A DNA stretch of 19,259 nt from Sporothrix humicola (GCA_021396245.1 WNYE01000180.1:1-19259); one strand, 5' to 3'. Numbered from the stretch's first letter, positions 6,997 to 15,574 are shown. The notes: generated by a model not told the origin, from the letters alone. Made by a program: numbers and translations.

Positions 6997-7430
6997 TGCG
7001 ATGCTACATATGACAAACACCACTTACAACACAGGGTTCATTGGCCAAAAGTCAACCCAAAGACTGATGGCAATCGCGCTATTTGGATCAATCCTTCACA
7101 ACAAGTTTTACGAGCATCAAATGATACAACTTCTATTGACAACGGAGCAACTGAAGATGTTCCGAAGGCTAAGCTCTTGAAACTGGACAAGGTTCTGTAT
7201 GAACTACCGGAATCATGGTGTCTTGGGCCGGATTTTTCACGTCCACTCTCAAGCATCTCAATTTCAAGATCAAATGGCCGACGAGTCAGACGTGTATCTT
7301 CACGGCAGACGGAATCAACTTCTTCATTTACATTGATGATTTCAACGCGGCGTCCACACACAACAAGGATCATGTCGCCATACACTCTAGGGCAAGACGA
7401 TCAAGAAGACCCAAGAAGCCTGCTACATGA
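6997..7430 (+). pseudogene. copia-2: catalytic part of the reverse transcriptase, one frameshift
   Basis: The first frame stays open from 6997 to 7578 and contains Leu-Lys-Leu-Asp-Lys-Val-Leu-Tyr-Glu-Leu-Pro-Glu-Ser (from about 7168). This matches the copia block Lys-Leu-x-Lys-Ala-Leu-Tyr-Gly-Leu-Lys-Gln-x-Pro. The second frame (7215-7430) continues with Trp, then Leu-Lys-x-Leu-Asn-Phe, Cys-Ile-Phe and Phe-Ile-Tyr-Ile-Asp-Asp-Phe (7323-7343), the Tyr-Val-Asp-Asp catalytic box with both Asp kept. The switch between frames must lie between about 7202 and 7230. Spacing from Leu-Tyr to Asp-Asp is about 47 codons, normal for the family. This is the most convincing retroelement signature in the window. 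Confidence 0.72.
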
Positions 7431-8327
7431 ATGCAACCGGCCGTCTCCCGTCCGCCACATATCGGGACGAGTGCACAGATACACCACTGGTCATCCATGT
7501 TCTGTGTACCTGGCCTGGCTACACTTGGATTGCGATGGAAATGCAATGAACCAACGTTTTACTTTTGTTTCGGGTTAATGCAGGCCGATATGTTACCTTT
7601 ATTTCGCATCGTTTTGAAGATGACAAGGCGTGTTGGCACGGCGGTTTGAGTCAATAAGGTCAAACGATTCAGCTAAGAATTGATCCAACGTGTTGCTCCC
7701 AATGCGCATCAAGTCTTTCTTCTTCTTGGCTGCTGGCCACGACTCCTGGACAAAATCGTTTCCAGTAAGCTGCAGTCTTCCACAATTTGCCTCGTCTTGC
7801 TCGTTTCTTCCAAAGAAAGTATTGACTTTGGTGTTTTATGGGCAGGCACACTGCAACCCAAGCAGAAGACAATGCCCAACAAATGTAAGTTGGAGTTCAC
7901 CACCCGACATTCATGATACAAAGGAACCGAACCAGTGTAAGCCTTGCGATCTGCGCTTGTGACTTGTTTCACGGATTCCAGCCATTCAGCACTGCGATGT
8001 ATCATGTGTACTGTTCAAAAAGAGCGTCCGTTCTGAAACCACAAACTCAAACTGATGACTACCTTTCGACTTTATCAAGAGGCGCTGTGATGCCAAGATG
8101 TTAGGGGACTTCTTCAGCGGGTGCAGGAACAGCTACCCAAAAATACATGTGAGTTGTCATACAGAAACTTGTACGGCTAGTCAACTACTCAGCGTGACAA
8201 CCAAGGAACCATCTTATCGTACACGTTAGGTTGCGCCGATAGGGAACCACGACAGAAAGAGAGAATCTCACCTGTTCACGGTCCAAAACGTCATGGCTAT
8301 GTTACCAACCGACAGACAAAACGATAG

Positions 8328-8749
8328 AGTTTCATCAATATTCTAGCGGAAGGCTCCCTTGACAATTCCAGGAGACATGGACACATTTCCGGATGGTCTT
8401 GTCAACTTAGACAGCACCATACACCATCCAACATGAAATGTTCAGTCACCCGTCAACACACGGTCTTGGATGTACGGAATGAAGCCGATATGGCCGAGGC
8501 CATACAGTGAAGCACTTCGGAAACACCCATTGGTGATTGACCAAATTTGGAGGAGCCGGCACCGGTAGACCCACCCAACGGCTCCATGGAAGACTGCCTC
8601 CGGTGAGAATCATCAGGTACATCAATTTGGCGACTCCACGACAAAACGCTTCCTTCCTCTACCGCAACTTCGTCCAGCGGCATCCAGTGGTCGAAGTTCG
8701 GACTATGCCTTTCGATGCATATCGAAGCTCGGTGTTTACTTACCCCTGA
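8328..8749 (+). pseudogene. copia-2: RNase H with C-terminal tail
   Basis: Frame 8328-8510 reads Ala-Glu-Gly-Ser-Leu-Asp...Arg-Arg, then Ile-Ser-Gly-Trp. Further on it reads Arg-Gln-His-Thr-Val and Asn-Glu-Ala-Asp-Met-Ala (8478-8495). This follows the RNase H order Trp-Ala-Gly-x-Leu-Asp, Arg-Arg-Ser-Thr-Ser-Gly-Tyr, Lys-Gln-x2-Val, Thr-Glu-Ala-Glu-Tyr. Frame 8537-8749 then gives Tyr-Arg-Asn-Phe-Val, Glu-Val-Arg and Met-Pro-Phe-Asp-Ala-Tyr...Val-Phe-Thr-Tyr-Pro. This fits Tyr-His-Phe-Val-Arg, then Val-Pro-Thr-Asp...Ala-Asp-Val-Phe-Thr-Lys-Pro, the end of copia pol. One frameshift and a TGA at 8508 separate them. The order of six motifs in 420 bases makes chance unlikely. Confidence 0.55.
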
Positions 8750-9150
8750 ATGGCCCGCTTCCTGGTTACGTGCTGTAGACCCACTTATTATTATGTCAGC
8801 TGTCAGGTGACTTCAGTCAGAGGCGTCATCTTTGTAGATGTTGAAATCAAGCACAAATACATCTCCACTTGTCCCCTGGCAGAGGCAGAAGAGTGATATC
8901 AAAGGAGCCAAGGGATGTTCTACAATTTTTTTGTAGATTTGCTGGTAGGTTTTTTTTTTTTTTTTTGAACATTTTCTGTGCGGTTTCTTTTTTTTTGAAA
9001 CGTAAAAGAATATTCGTCAAAAATCCCCAGAATAATTCATTCCGGATATAAAAACACCTGATTTTCTTTTCTTTGTTTTTCAACCTGTCGTTTAATGCTC
9101 AAATATTTCGCTTTTCTCTGCATAAACCTATCCAGACAACAGATCAATAA
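8750..9150. other. T-rich stretch without a gene, with a 17-T run
   Basis: The segment becomes T-rich from about 8920, with 17 T at 8950-8966 and nine T near 8987. A polypurine tract and 3' LTR of copia-2 would be expected here. Neither is evident. Confidence 0.5.
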
Positions 9151-9282
9151 ATGTTTCTCGCAGTGTACCAGATCCGATGCGACCAATTGATCAAAGCTAC
9201 CGAGTTTTTTTCCTGCCCACGCGTGGACACAACCGCTCGCATGTTCGGCACTCGTGCTCCCTCGATATACCTACGCTTGTGA
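9151..9282 (+). pseudogene. copia-3: integrase fragment with Arg-Met-Phe-Gly block
   Basis: A 43-codon frame from ATG. It reads Lys-Ala-Thr-Glu-Phe-Phe-Ser-Cys-Pro, then Ala-Arg-Met-Phe-Gly-Thr-Arg-Ala. Copia integrases have Lys-Thr-Pro-x-Glu-x-Phe-x-Gly...Pro, then Leu-Arg-Val-Phe-Gly-Cys-x-Ala at the same distance. It is short, but the agreement is dense. Confidence 0.42.
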
Positions 9283-9521
9283 AGGGCACATAAGGCCAAG
9301 ACCGGGTTGTTGCAATGTTTTTTGCGACCAGTAACCGACAGTTGCGAAAGCGAGTGGTTCACAGAATGACCGAACGTGACACCGTGCTGCAGTTGCATGA
9401 AGGTTTTCAAGAAAGCGCACAATCCTGAATACCATACAGGAGTCAGTCTTCAGAAGGTGCCGAACTTGACATTTATGTTTGTCCAGTTTGCCAATAGCAT
9501 TGTACATCAGGCGCCCGAGGC

Positions 9522-9827
9522 ATGACCTCCTGGCTGGACCAAGCAGTTGGCCGCGTGTATCGACCAGGACCAGCGAAAAAGACTAGAATGATAGGACGAT
9601 TGCACCCTGCGCCTGCTAAAGAGAGCACTTTCTCCTTCACAAAAGAAAAGAACGTTTTCAGCCAGTGGAAATTTGGCCTTGAAGAGGCAAGCACACACCA
9701 TATCTTTGAATTGTCAGTTGCCTGGTTCGCTCATGAAGGCAAGGTCATGGCACGAAGGTCTTTTTCGATCGCGAGTTCCAACATACCACAGGAGTGCAAG
9801 TTTCAAAAATCTTTGGTGAGGTCCTAG
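9522..9827 (+). pseudogene. copia-3: integrase C-terminal Gly-Lys-Val block
   Basis: A 101-codon open frame from ATG. Near residues 72-82 it reads Glu-Gly-Lys-Val-Met-Ala-Arg-Arg-Ser-Phe-Ser-Ile, matching the copia block Thr-Gly-Lys-Val-Ile-Val-Ser-Arg-Asp-Val-Val-Phe. It lies some 160 codons after the Arg-Met-Phe-Gly block of the preceding fragment, where about 70 is usual, so an insertion is implied. The rest of the frame is Lys- and Ser-rich without known motifs. Confidence 0.32.
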
Positions 9828-10143
9828 ACGACAGTACCCACGCTACCAGAACCCCTATACGCATCGGAACTTCAGACATGCGAAGGATTCATCGGAATTT
9901 TCCTCAAATACCATATGAACGTCAGCGGTAACAACCGCCGAATAATCCACCACGTTTTGTGATGGTCACCTCGCCTGTGTTCAAAGACTATTTCACATTT
10001 CCGCCCGTCATTCCTTGCAACCGTTTCAACTCATAACTGGCAGGGTTTGCCAACTACAGGCTTGATCGCGGCCAGGGGCGCGGAAATGCCGGTGTACCGA
10101 TGATCGGTCAAATAGACGGCGACCTCCTTCAAGTGAGCCAGTG

Positions 10144-10164
10144 AGACCTCTGAAACGGAGGTCT
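10144..10164. repeat. Small hairpin, 7-bp stem
   Basis: AGACCTC and GAGGTCT are exact complements around a 7-nt loop. Stems this short are common by chance. Confidence 0.5.
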
Positions 10165-10326
10165 TCATTTTGAGTGAAGACTAAGAGTAGGACAGCCTAC
10201 CTTCAACATCTTGATCCACTGCCTCCTTTATCTCTAACCTTATCCTTAGCGACATCTCCGCTCAAAAAGCTGGCCTCCTCTGCCTTTGTGTTCATGTCTC
10301 AGAAAGCAGAGTCATAATCGTCTTGG

Positions 10327-10352
10327 AGGTCCTCACTTTCGAGAGAGGACCT
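10327..10352. repeat. Small hairpin, 8-bp stem
   Basis: AGGTCCTC and GAGGACCT are exact complements around a 10-nt loop. The arm resembles that of the hairpin at 10144. No function can be assigned. Confidence 0.55.
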
Positions 10353-10527
10353 AGCGTTGAACATCCCCACCTTCTTAGTTGTGCACTGGACCGGAAAAAA
10401 GAAATCGTATGGAGACAGGTCTGAGACTGTGTGCTTTCTCTCCTGAACAGATAAGGAGATTCGAGAGTGACTTGATGCCATACGAAATGAGTGGAGTTGA
10501 CACACATGTCGAAGATACATTGGAACT

Positions 10528-10719
10528 ATGCTTCTCACCGTTTCTTCAGAAATAGGCCTGAATACCGACCAGAAGCGTCGTTGCGGGCCATGCTTCCATT
10601 ATGACTCGAAAGAGTACTCTAGTAGCTTACTCTACATGGGGTACAGCTTGGACGGCTTCATTTCCAGTACCAAGAGATGGCTGATCGTATGCACATCAAT
10701 CGACGACAATGTCATCTGA
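10528..10719 (+). pseudogene. copia-3: reverse transcriptase catalytic-box fragment
   Basis: A 63-codon frame from ATG. Gly-Leu-Asn...Arg-Arg-Cys is followed by Leu-Leu-Tyr-Met-Gly-Tyr-Ser-Leu-Asp, then Trp-Leu-Ile-Val-Cys-Thr-Ser-Ile-Asp-Asp-Asn-Val-Ile (Asp pair at 10702-10707). Copia reverse transcriptases read Gly-Leu-Lys-Gln-x-Pro-Arg-x-Trp, then Leu-x2-Leu-Gly-Phe/Tyr-x-Ser-x2-Asp, then Leu-Ile-Val-x-Val-Tyr-Val-Asp-Asp-Ile. Both catalytic Asp are kept, but the Tyr is Ser. The fragment ends with TGA 10 bases after the Asp pair. Confidence 0.42.
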
Positions 10720-10939
10720 GACAGACAGGTCCAGAACATAGGGTCATGGATGCTGAAAAAATGTTTTATATGAATACTGGCAACATAACATGTGGCCAAG
10801 AGGCTGCAGAAGAGTTATCAAGTATCAAAACGGCCGATCTTCCAAGCGTACAGCGGGCTTCCTGCACACGATGCAACCATAGTATGGTGCTCGCTCACCC
10901 GAGAAGCTTGTTTGGACTGTCAGGAAGTTGCGGATGTAG

Positions 10940-11290
10940 TCTAACTTTGCTCGATACGTCGGATCTATCAGCAAGTCGACAACCGTCAGTGGGTCACAGA
11001 TACCCGGTGGATCACCACACTTGACATTTACTTTCAAGATTTTCAGCAATCCTCATAATGGCTGGACGGGACGAAACGGCGAGCTCCACATCTTAGTGGC
11101 GATTGACTATATTTCGCGGTTCGTCTGAGAGGCTCTTGTTCAGAATTGCGGTGAACAAGACGTGATGGAAGCCTGGATCAGGATGATAGCCTGCGGGGCG
11201 GCCTGGGCGTGCTTAAACCTGCTCAAAGAATACTGGCTTTCACAAAATCAGTGAATTGAACATTGGGTTGAGAAATACCACGGCACCTGC
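10940..11290 (+). pseudogene. copia-3: pol fragment, copia RNase H or gypsy-type integrase
   Basis: One reading phase runs through the segment with TGA at 11126 and 11252. Two readings compete. As RNase H: Asn-Gly-Glu-Leu-His-Ile-Leu, Ile-Ser, Glu-Gln-Asp-Val-Met, Ala-Trp-x2-Leu-x-Leu-Leu-Lys-Glu and, after the second TGA, Glu-His-Trp-Val-Glu-Lys-Tyr-His. These parallel Ser-Gly-Tyr-x-Phe-x-Leu, Ile-Ser-Trp, Glu-Ala-Glu-Tyr-Met, Leu-Trp...Leu-Leu-Glu-Glu and Lys-His-Ile-Asp-Ile-x-Tyr-His, and the position after the reverse transcriptase fits. As integrase: His-Ile-Leu-Val-Ala-Ile-Asp-Tyr-Ile-Ser-Arg-Phe-Val then Glu-Ala is very close to the rve core of gypsy-type elements. In that case a nearby frame has Thr-Leu-Asp-Ile (Asp at 11023) as first catalytic residue. 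Locally the integrase match is better; position favours RNase H. Confidence 0.5.
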
Positions 11291-11692
11291 CCATCTTCGG
11301 CACAAAAATATTGTTGCCCTCTTCTTGCTTCGTCTCAGTTTAATACGATCAAACCCATCACAGCATCCACCAGGGTACATAAAGCCAGTTAATCAAGTCT
11401 AATTACGACTGGCTGATCGGCGTTCCATGAGAAAAAACACAACGAAGCTCCGATGAGAGTATGGCTACAAAGTGTTTGAAACGTTCAGTCAATCAATGAA
11501 GAATCGATAAAATCGTTATGGTGATCTAGATAATGGAACTACGAAAACCAGGAGAAGCCCACGGTGAAACTTCTGAGTATCCTTGCAGTGTGGCAATACC
11601 AGATGGGTCATCTTTGTGACAGGAATTTAAATCACAGGCAGTCAGCTGATGGTTTATACAGACTACGGAGTGATAAGATACAAGATGACTAG
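11291..11692. other. No recognised gene
   Basis: About 400 bases of moderately AT-rich DNA. The minus-strand frame 11526-11783 and other short frames carry no motif I recognise. Confidence 0.5.
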
Positions 11693-11790
11693 AACGACCT
11701 GCCATCGGTAGGTGTTTTGCGTTGTGCTCTTCCAACCAAATCGATACTTCCATGGTTGAGCGTGTTGCGAGACACGAAGCCATCTTCTGC

Positions 11791-11810
11791 CAGCAACAAC
11801 AACAACAACA
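11791..11810 (+). repeat. CAA trinucleotide repeat
   Basis: About six CAA units after CAG, encoding consecutive Asn in the downstream frame. It lies exactly at the left edge of the GC-rich island, with an eight-base GCGGCCGC (NotI site) three bases after it. Confidence 0.85.
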
Positions 11811-12010
11811 GTGCGGCCGCCGTGCCGAGCCTGGGGGCTGCGCCCCCTCGCGTGCCCTCCGCCGCGACCCCGTGCCTCTCCTGCGTCCGGGGCGCCCTAC
11901 ACAAGCAGAAGGGCCAGGTGGCCGACCTGTCGGTCCTTACGGACCTGTGCTGCAAGTTCGTCCCGGGCAGCACCCGGTGCAGTGCCTGCACCGACAAAAA
12001 CGGTACGTAC

Positions 12011-12064
12011 GTAGGGTTTTGGCCGCTGATGGCCGGTGACTTTGTTAGGGTGTAGGCCCTTTAG
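12011..12064 (+). other. Candidate 54-nt spliceosomal intron
   Basis: Donor GTAGGG at 12011 and acceptor TTTAG ending at 12064 would remove both in-frame TAG codons and keep the frame (phase 0). The size suits fungal introns. A CTGAT at about 12026 might be the branch site. The stronger-looking donors GTACGT at 12003 and 12007 would shift the frame with every nearby acceptor. If no splicing occurs, the gene is broken by two stops. Confidence 0.4.
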
Positions 12065-12454
12065 CCCGCCATAAAGCAGCTGCTGGCCCTAGATGGGTCC
12101 GATACGGCCCAGACTTACGCCCGCGCCATCCTAAACGCCTGGCGAATCTTACTGGACAACCTCTCCTACATCGAGAAGCAGCTGCAGGGCGGCAAGGACC
12201 ACAATGCCCGCATAGAGAACGCCCCGAACCTAGGGGTTCAGATAAGTCTGGGGCTGGTCGAGGCCAAGGCACGCTACGCTCGGCTAAGTGGCCAGTCGCC
12301 GTCGCCTCCCTTCCTAGCCCGCGACGAGCGGTTCTTCGGGATACTCGAGTCGACTCGGGTCCGTTTCGCCGACGACGTCGCCGCTGGCCTGGCCGCTGTT
12401 GAGCGCCTGGCCTGGAAGCAGGCACTGGTGGTGTCGCCTTTCTTGACCTTTTAG

Positions 12455-12949
12455 GTTAGAGTTGGGAGTGTGGCCTGCGGCCACTGAGAAATGTGTGTGG
12501 GGGAACTCAGGGAGGAGTCGAGGAGCTTTCTGCGCTTCTTAGACTTACCAGACGTCGAGTGATGAGTGAACGGCCAGTCCACCGAGGCTGAGTGGCATGA
12601 TCATCTTGCACGATTTTCTTCTGCTGCACACAACACTAACTTAACTCTAAATCCTGACCTCCACTGGAGATACCAGATAAGGTCGACATGGGAGAGACCC
12701 AACTCTTTGAACAATCTCGACAGATGAACAAAGTCCAGTCGATTCTCAAGTGCCTGGAAGGAAATGCATGTTGAGAGAAGTGGCTTTTTTCTGGTCTCTT
12801 CTGACTGGTTCAAGCGAGACTAGGGGCTCATACCATCACCACGTGCGGCACCCAGTGTCGCCTGGGAGGGATAAAAAAAAAGCTTAACCCGGCCCTACAT
12901 CATATTTACCAAATGGATCTACCATCTGTACCGGATCTCCGTCGTCTGA
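12455..12949. other. No recognised gene
   Basis: Base composition returns to the background level. A 70-codon minus-strand frame (12601-12813) has no known motif. A run of nine A lies near 12872. Confidence 0.5.
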
Positions 12950-13264
12950 CGCACCATCCCGGCTATCCCGACCATCTCCATCAAGGACATGCCTGGACTC
13001 AGGCGGTTCCTGCCAGACCGACAAGATGGTTCATAGAAACTTTCCTCTTGCGCTTCATTTTATGTTCGAGAACAAATGCCCAAGCCATCAAGAGTCGTCT
13101 CGTTGGCCAAAGTTAATACTATCCTCGCAGATAATGGCCAGTCACTACACTTTCGGTCGTCAGTATTCAAAACCTGTCCGAGACACGGACAGGGACAGTC
13201 GATGAGTCAAGCAAGATATGTCCACCGGCCCAGCATAGACAACGATAAACACGCTGGCACGTAA
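12950..13264 (+). pseudogene. copia-4: integrase core fragment with second catalytic Asp
   Basis: One phase is open from 12950 to 13264 except for TAG at 13034. Residues around 13112-13165 read Lys-Val-Asn-Thr-Ile-Leu-Ala-Asp-Asn-Gly-Gln, then Phe-Arg-Ser-Ser-Val-Phe-x2-Cys and His-Gly. Copia and other rve integrases have Val-Lys-x-Leu-Arg-Ser-Asp-Asn-Gly-x-Glu-Tyr, then Ser-x-Phe-x2-Phe-Cys and Gly-Ile, with the Asp (13130-13132 here) as second catalytic residue. His-Arg-Pro-Ser-x-Asp-Asn at about 13230 may be the later Thr-Pro-Gln-Gln-Asn-Gly. Upstream, Ile-Ser-Ile-Lys-Asp could be the Phe-Ile-Asp-Asp strand. The first catalytic Asp is not certain. Confidence 0.5.
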
Positions 13265-13299
13265 TGCTGGCAAATTACTTGCAATAAGCCAGGAAGTAT

Positions 13300-13608
13300 A
13301 TGAAAAACGAGAGCACACTTGGCGAATGTTCGTGTGCGAGTGGTTCACATTACGCAACTGATGATGACTACGTGCGTTTCTTTTGCCGGCGAACGATACG
13401 GTCGCTGCGTCTGTCTCTAGCCTTTGAAAAAGAAAGCGACACACGGAGGAAGCCGAGACAAACGTACCAACCTATGGTCTACCCCAATACGACGCCCTGG
13501 GAGATTTTAGAAAGTTGTCGTCGTTGGCATTACTACTCGGACTTATGTTGTCGAGTTCACGTCCCAGCATTTGGATGGAGTCAGATGTCCGCTTTGCCCG
13601 CCGTTTAG
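13300..13608 (+). pseudogene. copia-4: integrase fragment with Thr-Pro-Trp-Glu block
   Basis: A 102-codon frame from ATG. Residues 63-68 are Asn-Thr-Thr-Pro-Trp-Glu, followed by Arg-Arg and at 81-89 Asp-Leu-Cys-Cys-Arg-Val-His-Val-Pro. Copia integrases have Asn-Lys-Thr-Pro-Tyr-Glu, Lys-x-Pro and Leu-Arg-Val-Phe-Gly-Cys-x-Ala-Tyr-Val-x-Val-Pro at about the same distances, with a few residues missing here. It lies about 120 codons after the Asp-Asn-Gly, slightly more than normal. The catalytic Glu expected between them was not identified. Confidence 0.42.
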
Positions 13609-13802
13609 GCCCAGGCATAACGAGAAGGAGATTGCATCCTTCACGTCAACGCCTTCGACAAACGATTCTATGCTTTATGGCAGAAGACGGCAAAGTTATT
13701 GGCACATTCGATTATAATATACGCACCAGATACAATGTGCTCCTCATCGATAAAGGGCAACGGCGCTTCAAAGCGCATACATGGCTTTTTCAAGTTGTTT
13801 AA
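13515..13802 (+). pseudogene. copia-4: integrase C-terminal Gly-Lys-Val-Ile block
   Basis: This overlaps the previous fragment in another phase, so a frameshift lies between about 13515 and 13605. Residues 54-66 (near 13680-13715) read Ala-Glu-Asp-Gly-Lys-Val-Ile-Gly-Thr-Phe-Asp-Tyr-Asn-Ile, matching Pro-Glu-Thr-Gly-Lys-Val-Ile-Val-Ser-Arg-Asp-Val-Val-Phe of copia integrases, about 70 residues after the Thr-Pro-Trp-Glu block as is usual. The linker to the reverse transcriptase follows. Confidence 0.45.
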
Positions 13803-14021
13803 AATGGCATAACCTTCACATGCAAGGCCCGATGCTTAAACAAGCCGAGTCTGATCACCGCGGTGTCAGCTAGCACATACCAAATATGCCTCCCACATCC
13901 AAACCCAACGAAAACCGGCAAAGTCATACGGAGCCACCTCAATGACAATCTCTAGATCTAGCCGCTCGTTCAGCTATTCAAGACATAAGAACGAGCCAAG
14001 TGGAGATTATATACGTCGTGC

Positions 14022-14450
14022 TTGACCGTGGAACGATCTGTGTCGTTTGGTGCGTCGTCCACGTGGACGTGTGCCACCCCGGGTACTGCATTAGGGGCGA
14101 CATTTGGGCCATCAGCCACCCACGCTATCGCCATCTTTAATTCAAGAGGCAGGCAATTGCGGTGGTTACCATGCCACGTGAAGCAAAATGGATCATGGCT
14201 CGAGAAGAAGAAGGCCTTAGTACTGCTCGTGCCTCTACGTATGGTAAACGACTTCTTTCGAAAGAGAATGCAACTAGAGCACTTGATGAGCACGGAGCTG
14301 TCTGAAGCCGGGGCTAAGCTGACGAGGTCAAGAAGAGGGGGGATTGGGGGCTATCTTAGTGATACTGTGAAAGAGGGCTGCCGGTCACGGGACCAAATCC
14401 ACAACGACAACATATGGGGGTCAAAGAAAGAAAGGAGCCGGTCACTCTGA
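14022..14450 (+). pseudogene. copia-4: start of the reverse transcriptase in two frames
   Basis: Two overlapping frames contribute. The shorter (14171-14305, 44 codons from ATG) begins Met-Pro-Arg-Glu-Ala-Lys-Trp-Ile-Met-Ala-Arg-Glu-Glu-Glu, close to the copia block Pro-x-Glu-Ala-x-x-Trp-x2-Ala-Met-x-Glu-Glu that precedes the polymerase fold. The longer (14022-14450, 142 codons) has at residues 98-117 Ala-Lys-Leu-Thr-Arg-Ser, then Gly-Ile-x-Gly-Tyr...Asp-Thr-Val. This resembles Ala-Arg-Leu-Val-Ala-x-Gly, Gly-Ile-Asp-Tyr and Glu-Thr-Phe-x-Pro-Val. The switch would lie between about 14230 and 14310. The first half of the long frame is unexplained. Confidence 0.38.
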
Positions 14451-14686
14451 TGCCAGCCAGAGACTGTTCGCAAGAAGGACCACATCTGTACTTGTTCAAC
14501 AGGGTCTCATCATAAGGCGTCAGACGGAGGGGATCATTTGGATAGAATCGACCGGGTTCTCGACGAGGTATGGTAGAAAGGGGGTGTCAAGACTCTCAGT
14601 TTCAGACATGAGCCAGTTAAAGTCACAACCGTTCTTGAATGCTTGGTAAAGAGCTTTGAGCCGCTGGCCTTTATAATCAGACAGGG

Positions 14687-14908
14687 TTGTTTGGGAAGAT
14701 ACCGGTGATCTGGGTACCTTACAAAGTTTCCTGGCAAGTTGAGCTGGATAGGAATGCGGCAGTTTCTTTATCCGCCGGTGTGCGCCGTTATGTGTTGACT
14801 TTACACTCAAATAATAAACAGTTCGACACCCGTATTTCTTCTCCGACACCGCCGACGCCGATGAGCGCCCGGAGGCGTTTTGTCCACTGCATCCGATATA
14901 TTGATTAA
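14687..14908 (+). pseudogene. copia-4: catalytic end of the reverse transcriptase
   Basis: A 73-codon frame without an ATG start. Residues 14-30 read Val-Ser-Trp-x3-Leu-Asp...Leu-Ser-Ala-Gly, like Arg-x-Trp-x2-Lys-Leu-Asp-x2-Leu-x-Ser-Leu-Gly-Phe in copia. Residues 65-73 read Phe-Val-His-Cys-Ile-Arg-Tyr-Ile-Asp, then a stop, where the family has a hydrophobic strand and Tyr-Val-Asp-Asp. The second Asp codon position is TAA-like after a base change or shift. An overlapping minus-strand frame of 109 codons (14520-14849) exists but has no motif. Confidence 0.33.
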
Positions 14909-15385
14909 TTTTCTTTCACGGTATACAATTGCATTGAGGGATACCGACGCCAGCCTCTTTGAAGAGACTATGAGCGCCAAAGGTAGAGAATACATCAACG
15001 CAGGCCCAATACCTGACAATATTCAGATCACAAGTTTCGGGTGAACGCAGCTCCTACATTATCTCTTACGGCAAAATACATACGGATGAAAATCCACCCG
15101 AACGGTTCGTTGATGATCTGCACAAAGTATTGTCGTACACCGTCAAGAATGAAGAAAAGGCATGATGTTGTGGGCCCAAGCCTCTAAGTGCATATTCTGC
15201 ATTCGCTGTATCACCAAACGACGGTACACAGGCAGATCGCCTCGATGATTATACCGACAAATATCGAGAGCAGCCACCACAAAGGAAAAAGTACCAGAAT
15301 GTGAACTCTGAGATACATATCGAAGGCGTCTTGATCACTGCTACGTATCATGAACACTCCAAACAACGGAGGAAACTATCGGTGA

Positions 15386-15574
15386 ATAGCAGTTTGGACC
15401 GTTTTTGCGTGCCTCATGTGGGAAGTGCTTGAAGAATTCAACGTCAGAGACCGGGCGATACGCAAAGACGTTGGCCTTCCGTTGGACTTATGGCGCGGTA
15501 TACAATATGACTACACCGATGCATGGCGTTGTCTTCTAGTTCAGCGCCACAGTACACAAGCATCTGCCGGATAA
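15386..15574 (+). pseudogene. copia-4: doubtful RNase H-like block
   Basis: An open frame of 62 codons without an initial ATG. At 15506-15556 it reads Tyr-Asp-Tyr-Thr-Asp-Ala-Trp...Arg-His-Ser-Thr, which resembles Gly-Tyr-Ser-Asp-Ala-Asp-Trp-Ala...Arg-x-Ser-Thr of RNase H. A better RNase H candidate follows 450 bases later, so either two copies are merged here or this match is accidental. Confidence 0.22.

Larger units (their letters stand above)
5401..8749 (+). mobile_element. copia-2: decayed Ty1/copia-type retrotransposon
   Basis: This relic has the best-supported motifs: gag-like, Trp-His-Lys-Arg pre-integrase, integrase fragment, both halves of the reverse transcriptase, and RNase H with its tail, all on + and in order. 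Between Trp-His-Lys-Arg (about 5962) and the reverse transcriptase (6609) only some 215 codons remain where about 500 are normal, so most of the integrase core is deleted. About 80 codons of extra sequence separate the two reverse transcriptase pieces. No LTRs were seen. Confidence 0.6.
9151..11290 (+). mobile_element. copia-3: decayed Ty1/copia-type retrotransposon
   Basis: Integrase C-terminal fragments (9151-9282, 9522-9827), a reverse transcriptase catalytic box (10528-10719) and a pol fragment that may be RNase H (10940-11290) lie in order on +. Everything upstream of the integrase C-terminal part is missing. About 700 bases between 9828 and 10527 should hold the linker and first half of the reverse transcriptase. 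I could not recognise them there. Confidence 0.42.
11693..12454 (+). pseudogene. GC-rich, cysteine-rich fungal-style gene fragment
   Basis: From about 11791 base composition jumps to strongly GC-rich, and codons end mostly in C or G, unlike all flanking DNA. The frame encodes a run of Asn (CAA/AAC repeat), a Pro/Ala stretch, then Cys-x2-Cys (11873-11884), Cys-Cys (11948-11953) and Cys-x2-Cys (11978-11989), followed by an Ala/Leu-rich, probably helical part ending at TAG 12452-12454. The order Cys-x2-Cys...Cys...Arg-Cys-x2-Cys then a helical tail resembles uncharacterised proteins common in filamentous ascomycetes. I recall the style, not a named family. Two in-frame TAG (12053, 12062) fall inside a candidate phase-0 intron, after which 129 codons continue in the same frame. 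There is no ATG in the first exon, so the 5' end is missing, uses an unseen exon, or is broken. Confidence 0.5.

Noticed and set aside
12045..12425. 126-codon minus-strand Arg-rich frame
   Set aside because: It is antisense to the second exon of the GC-rich gene. The Arg-richness comes from GC-rich codons read backwards.
11023..13132. One gypsy-type integrase split by a 2-kb insertion carrying the GC-rich gene
   Set aside because: The Asp-Asn-Gly at 13130 is followed in order by copia integrase, reverse transcriptase and RNase H motifs, so it belongs to copia-4. The 10940 fragment follows copia-3. The GC-rich island lies between two elements, not inside one.
14520..14849. 109-codon minus-strand frame and its neighbours on the same strand
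   Set aside because: Protein-like composition but no known motif; the + strand here carries reverse transcriptase blocks. Frames of this length are expected by chance.
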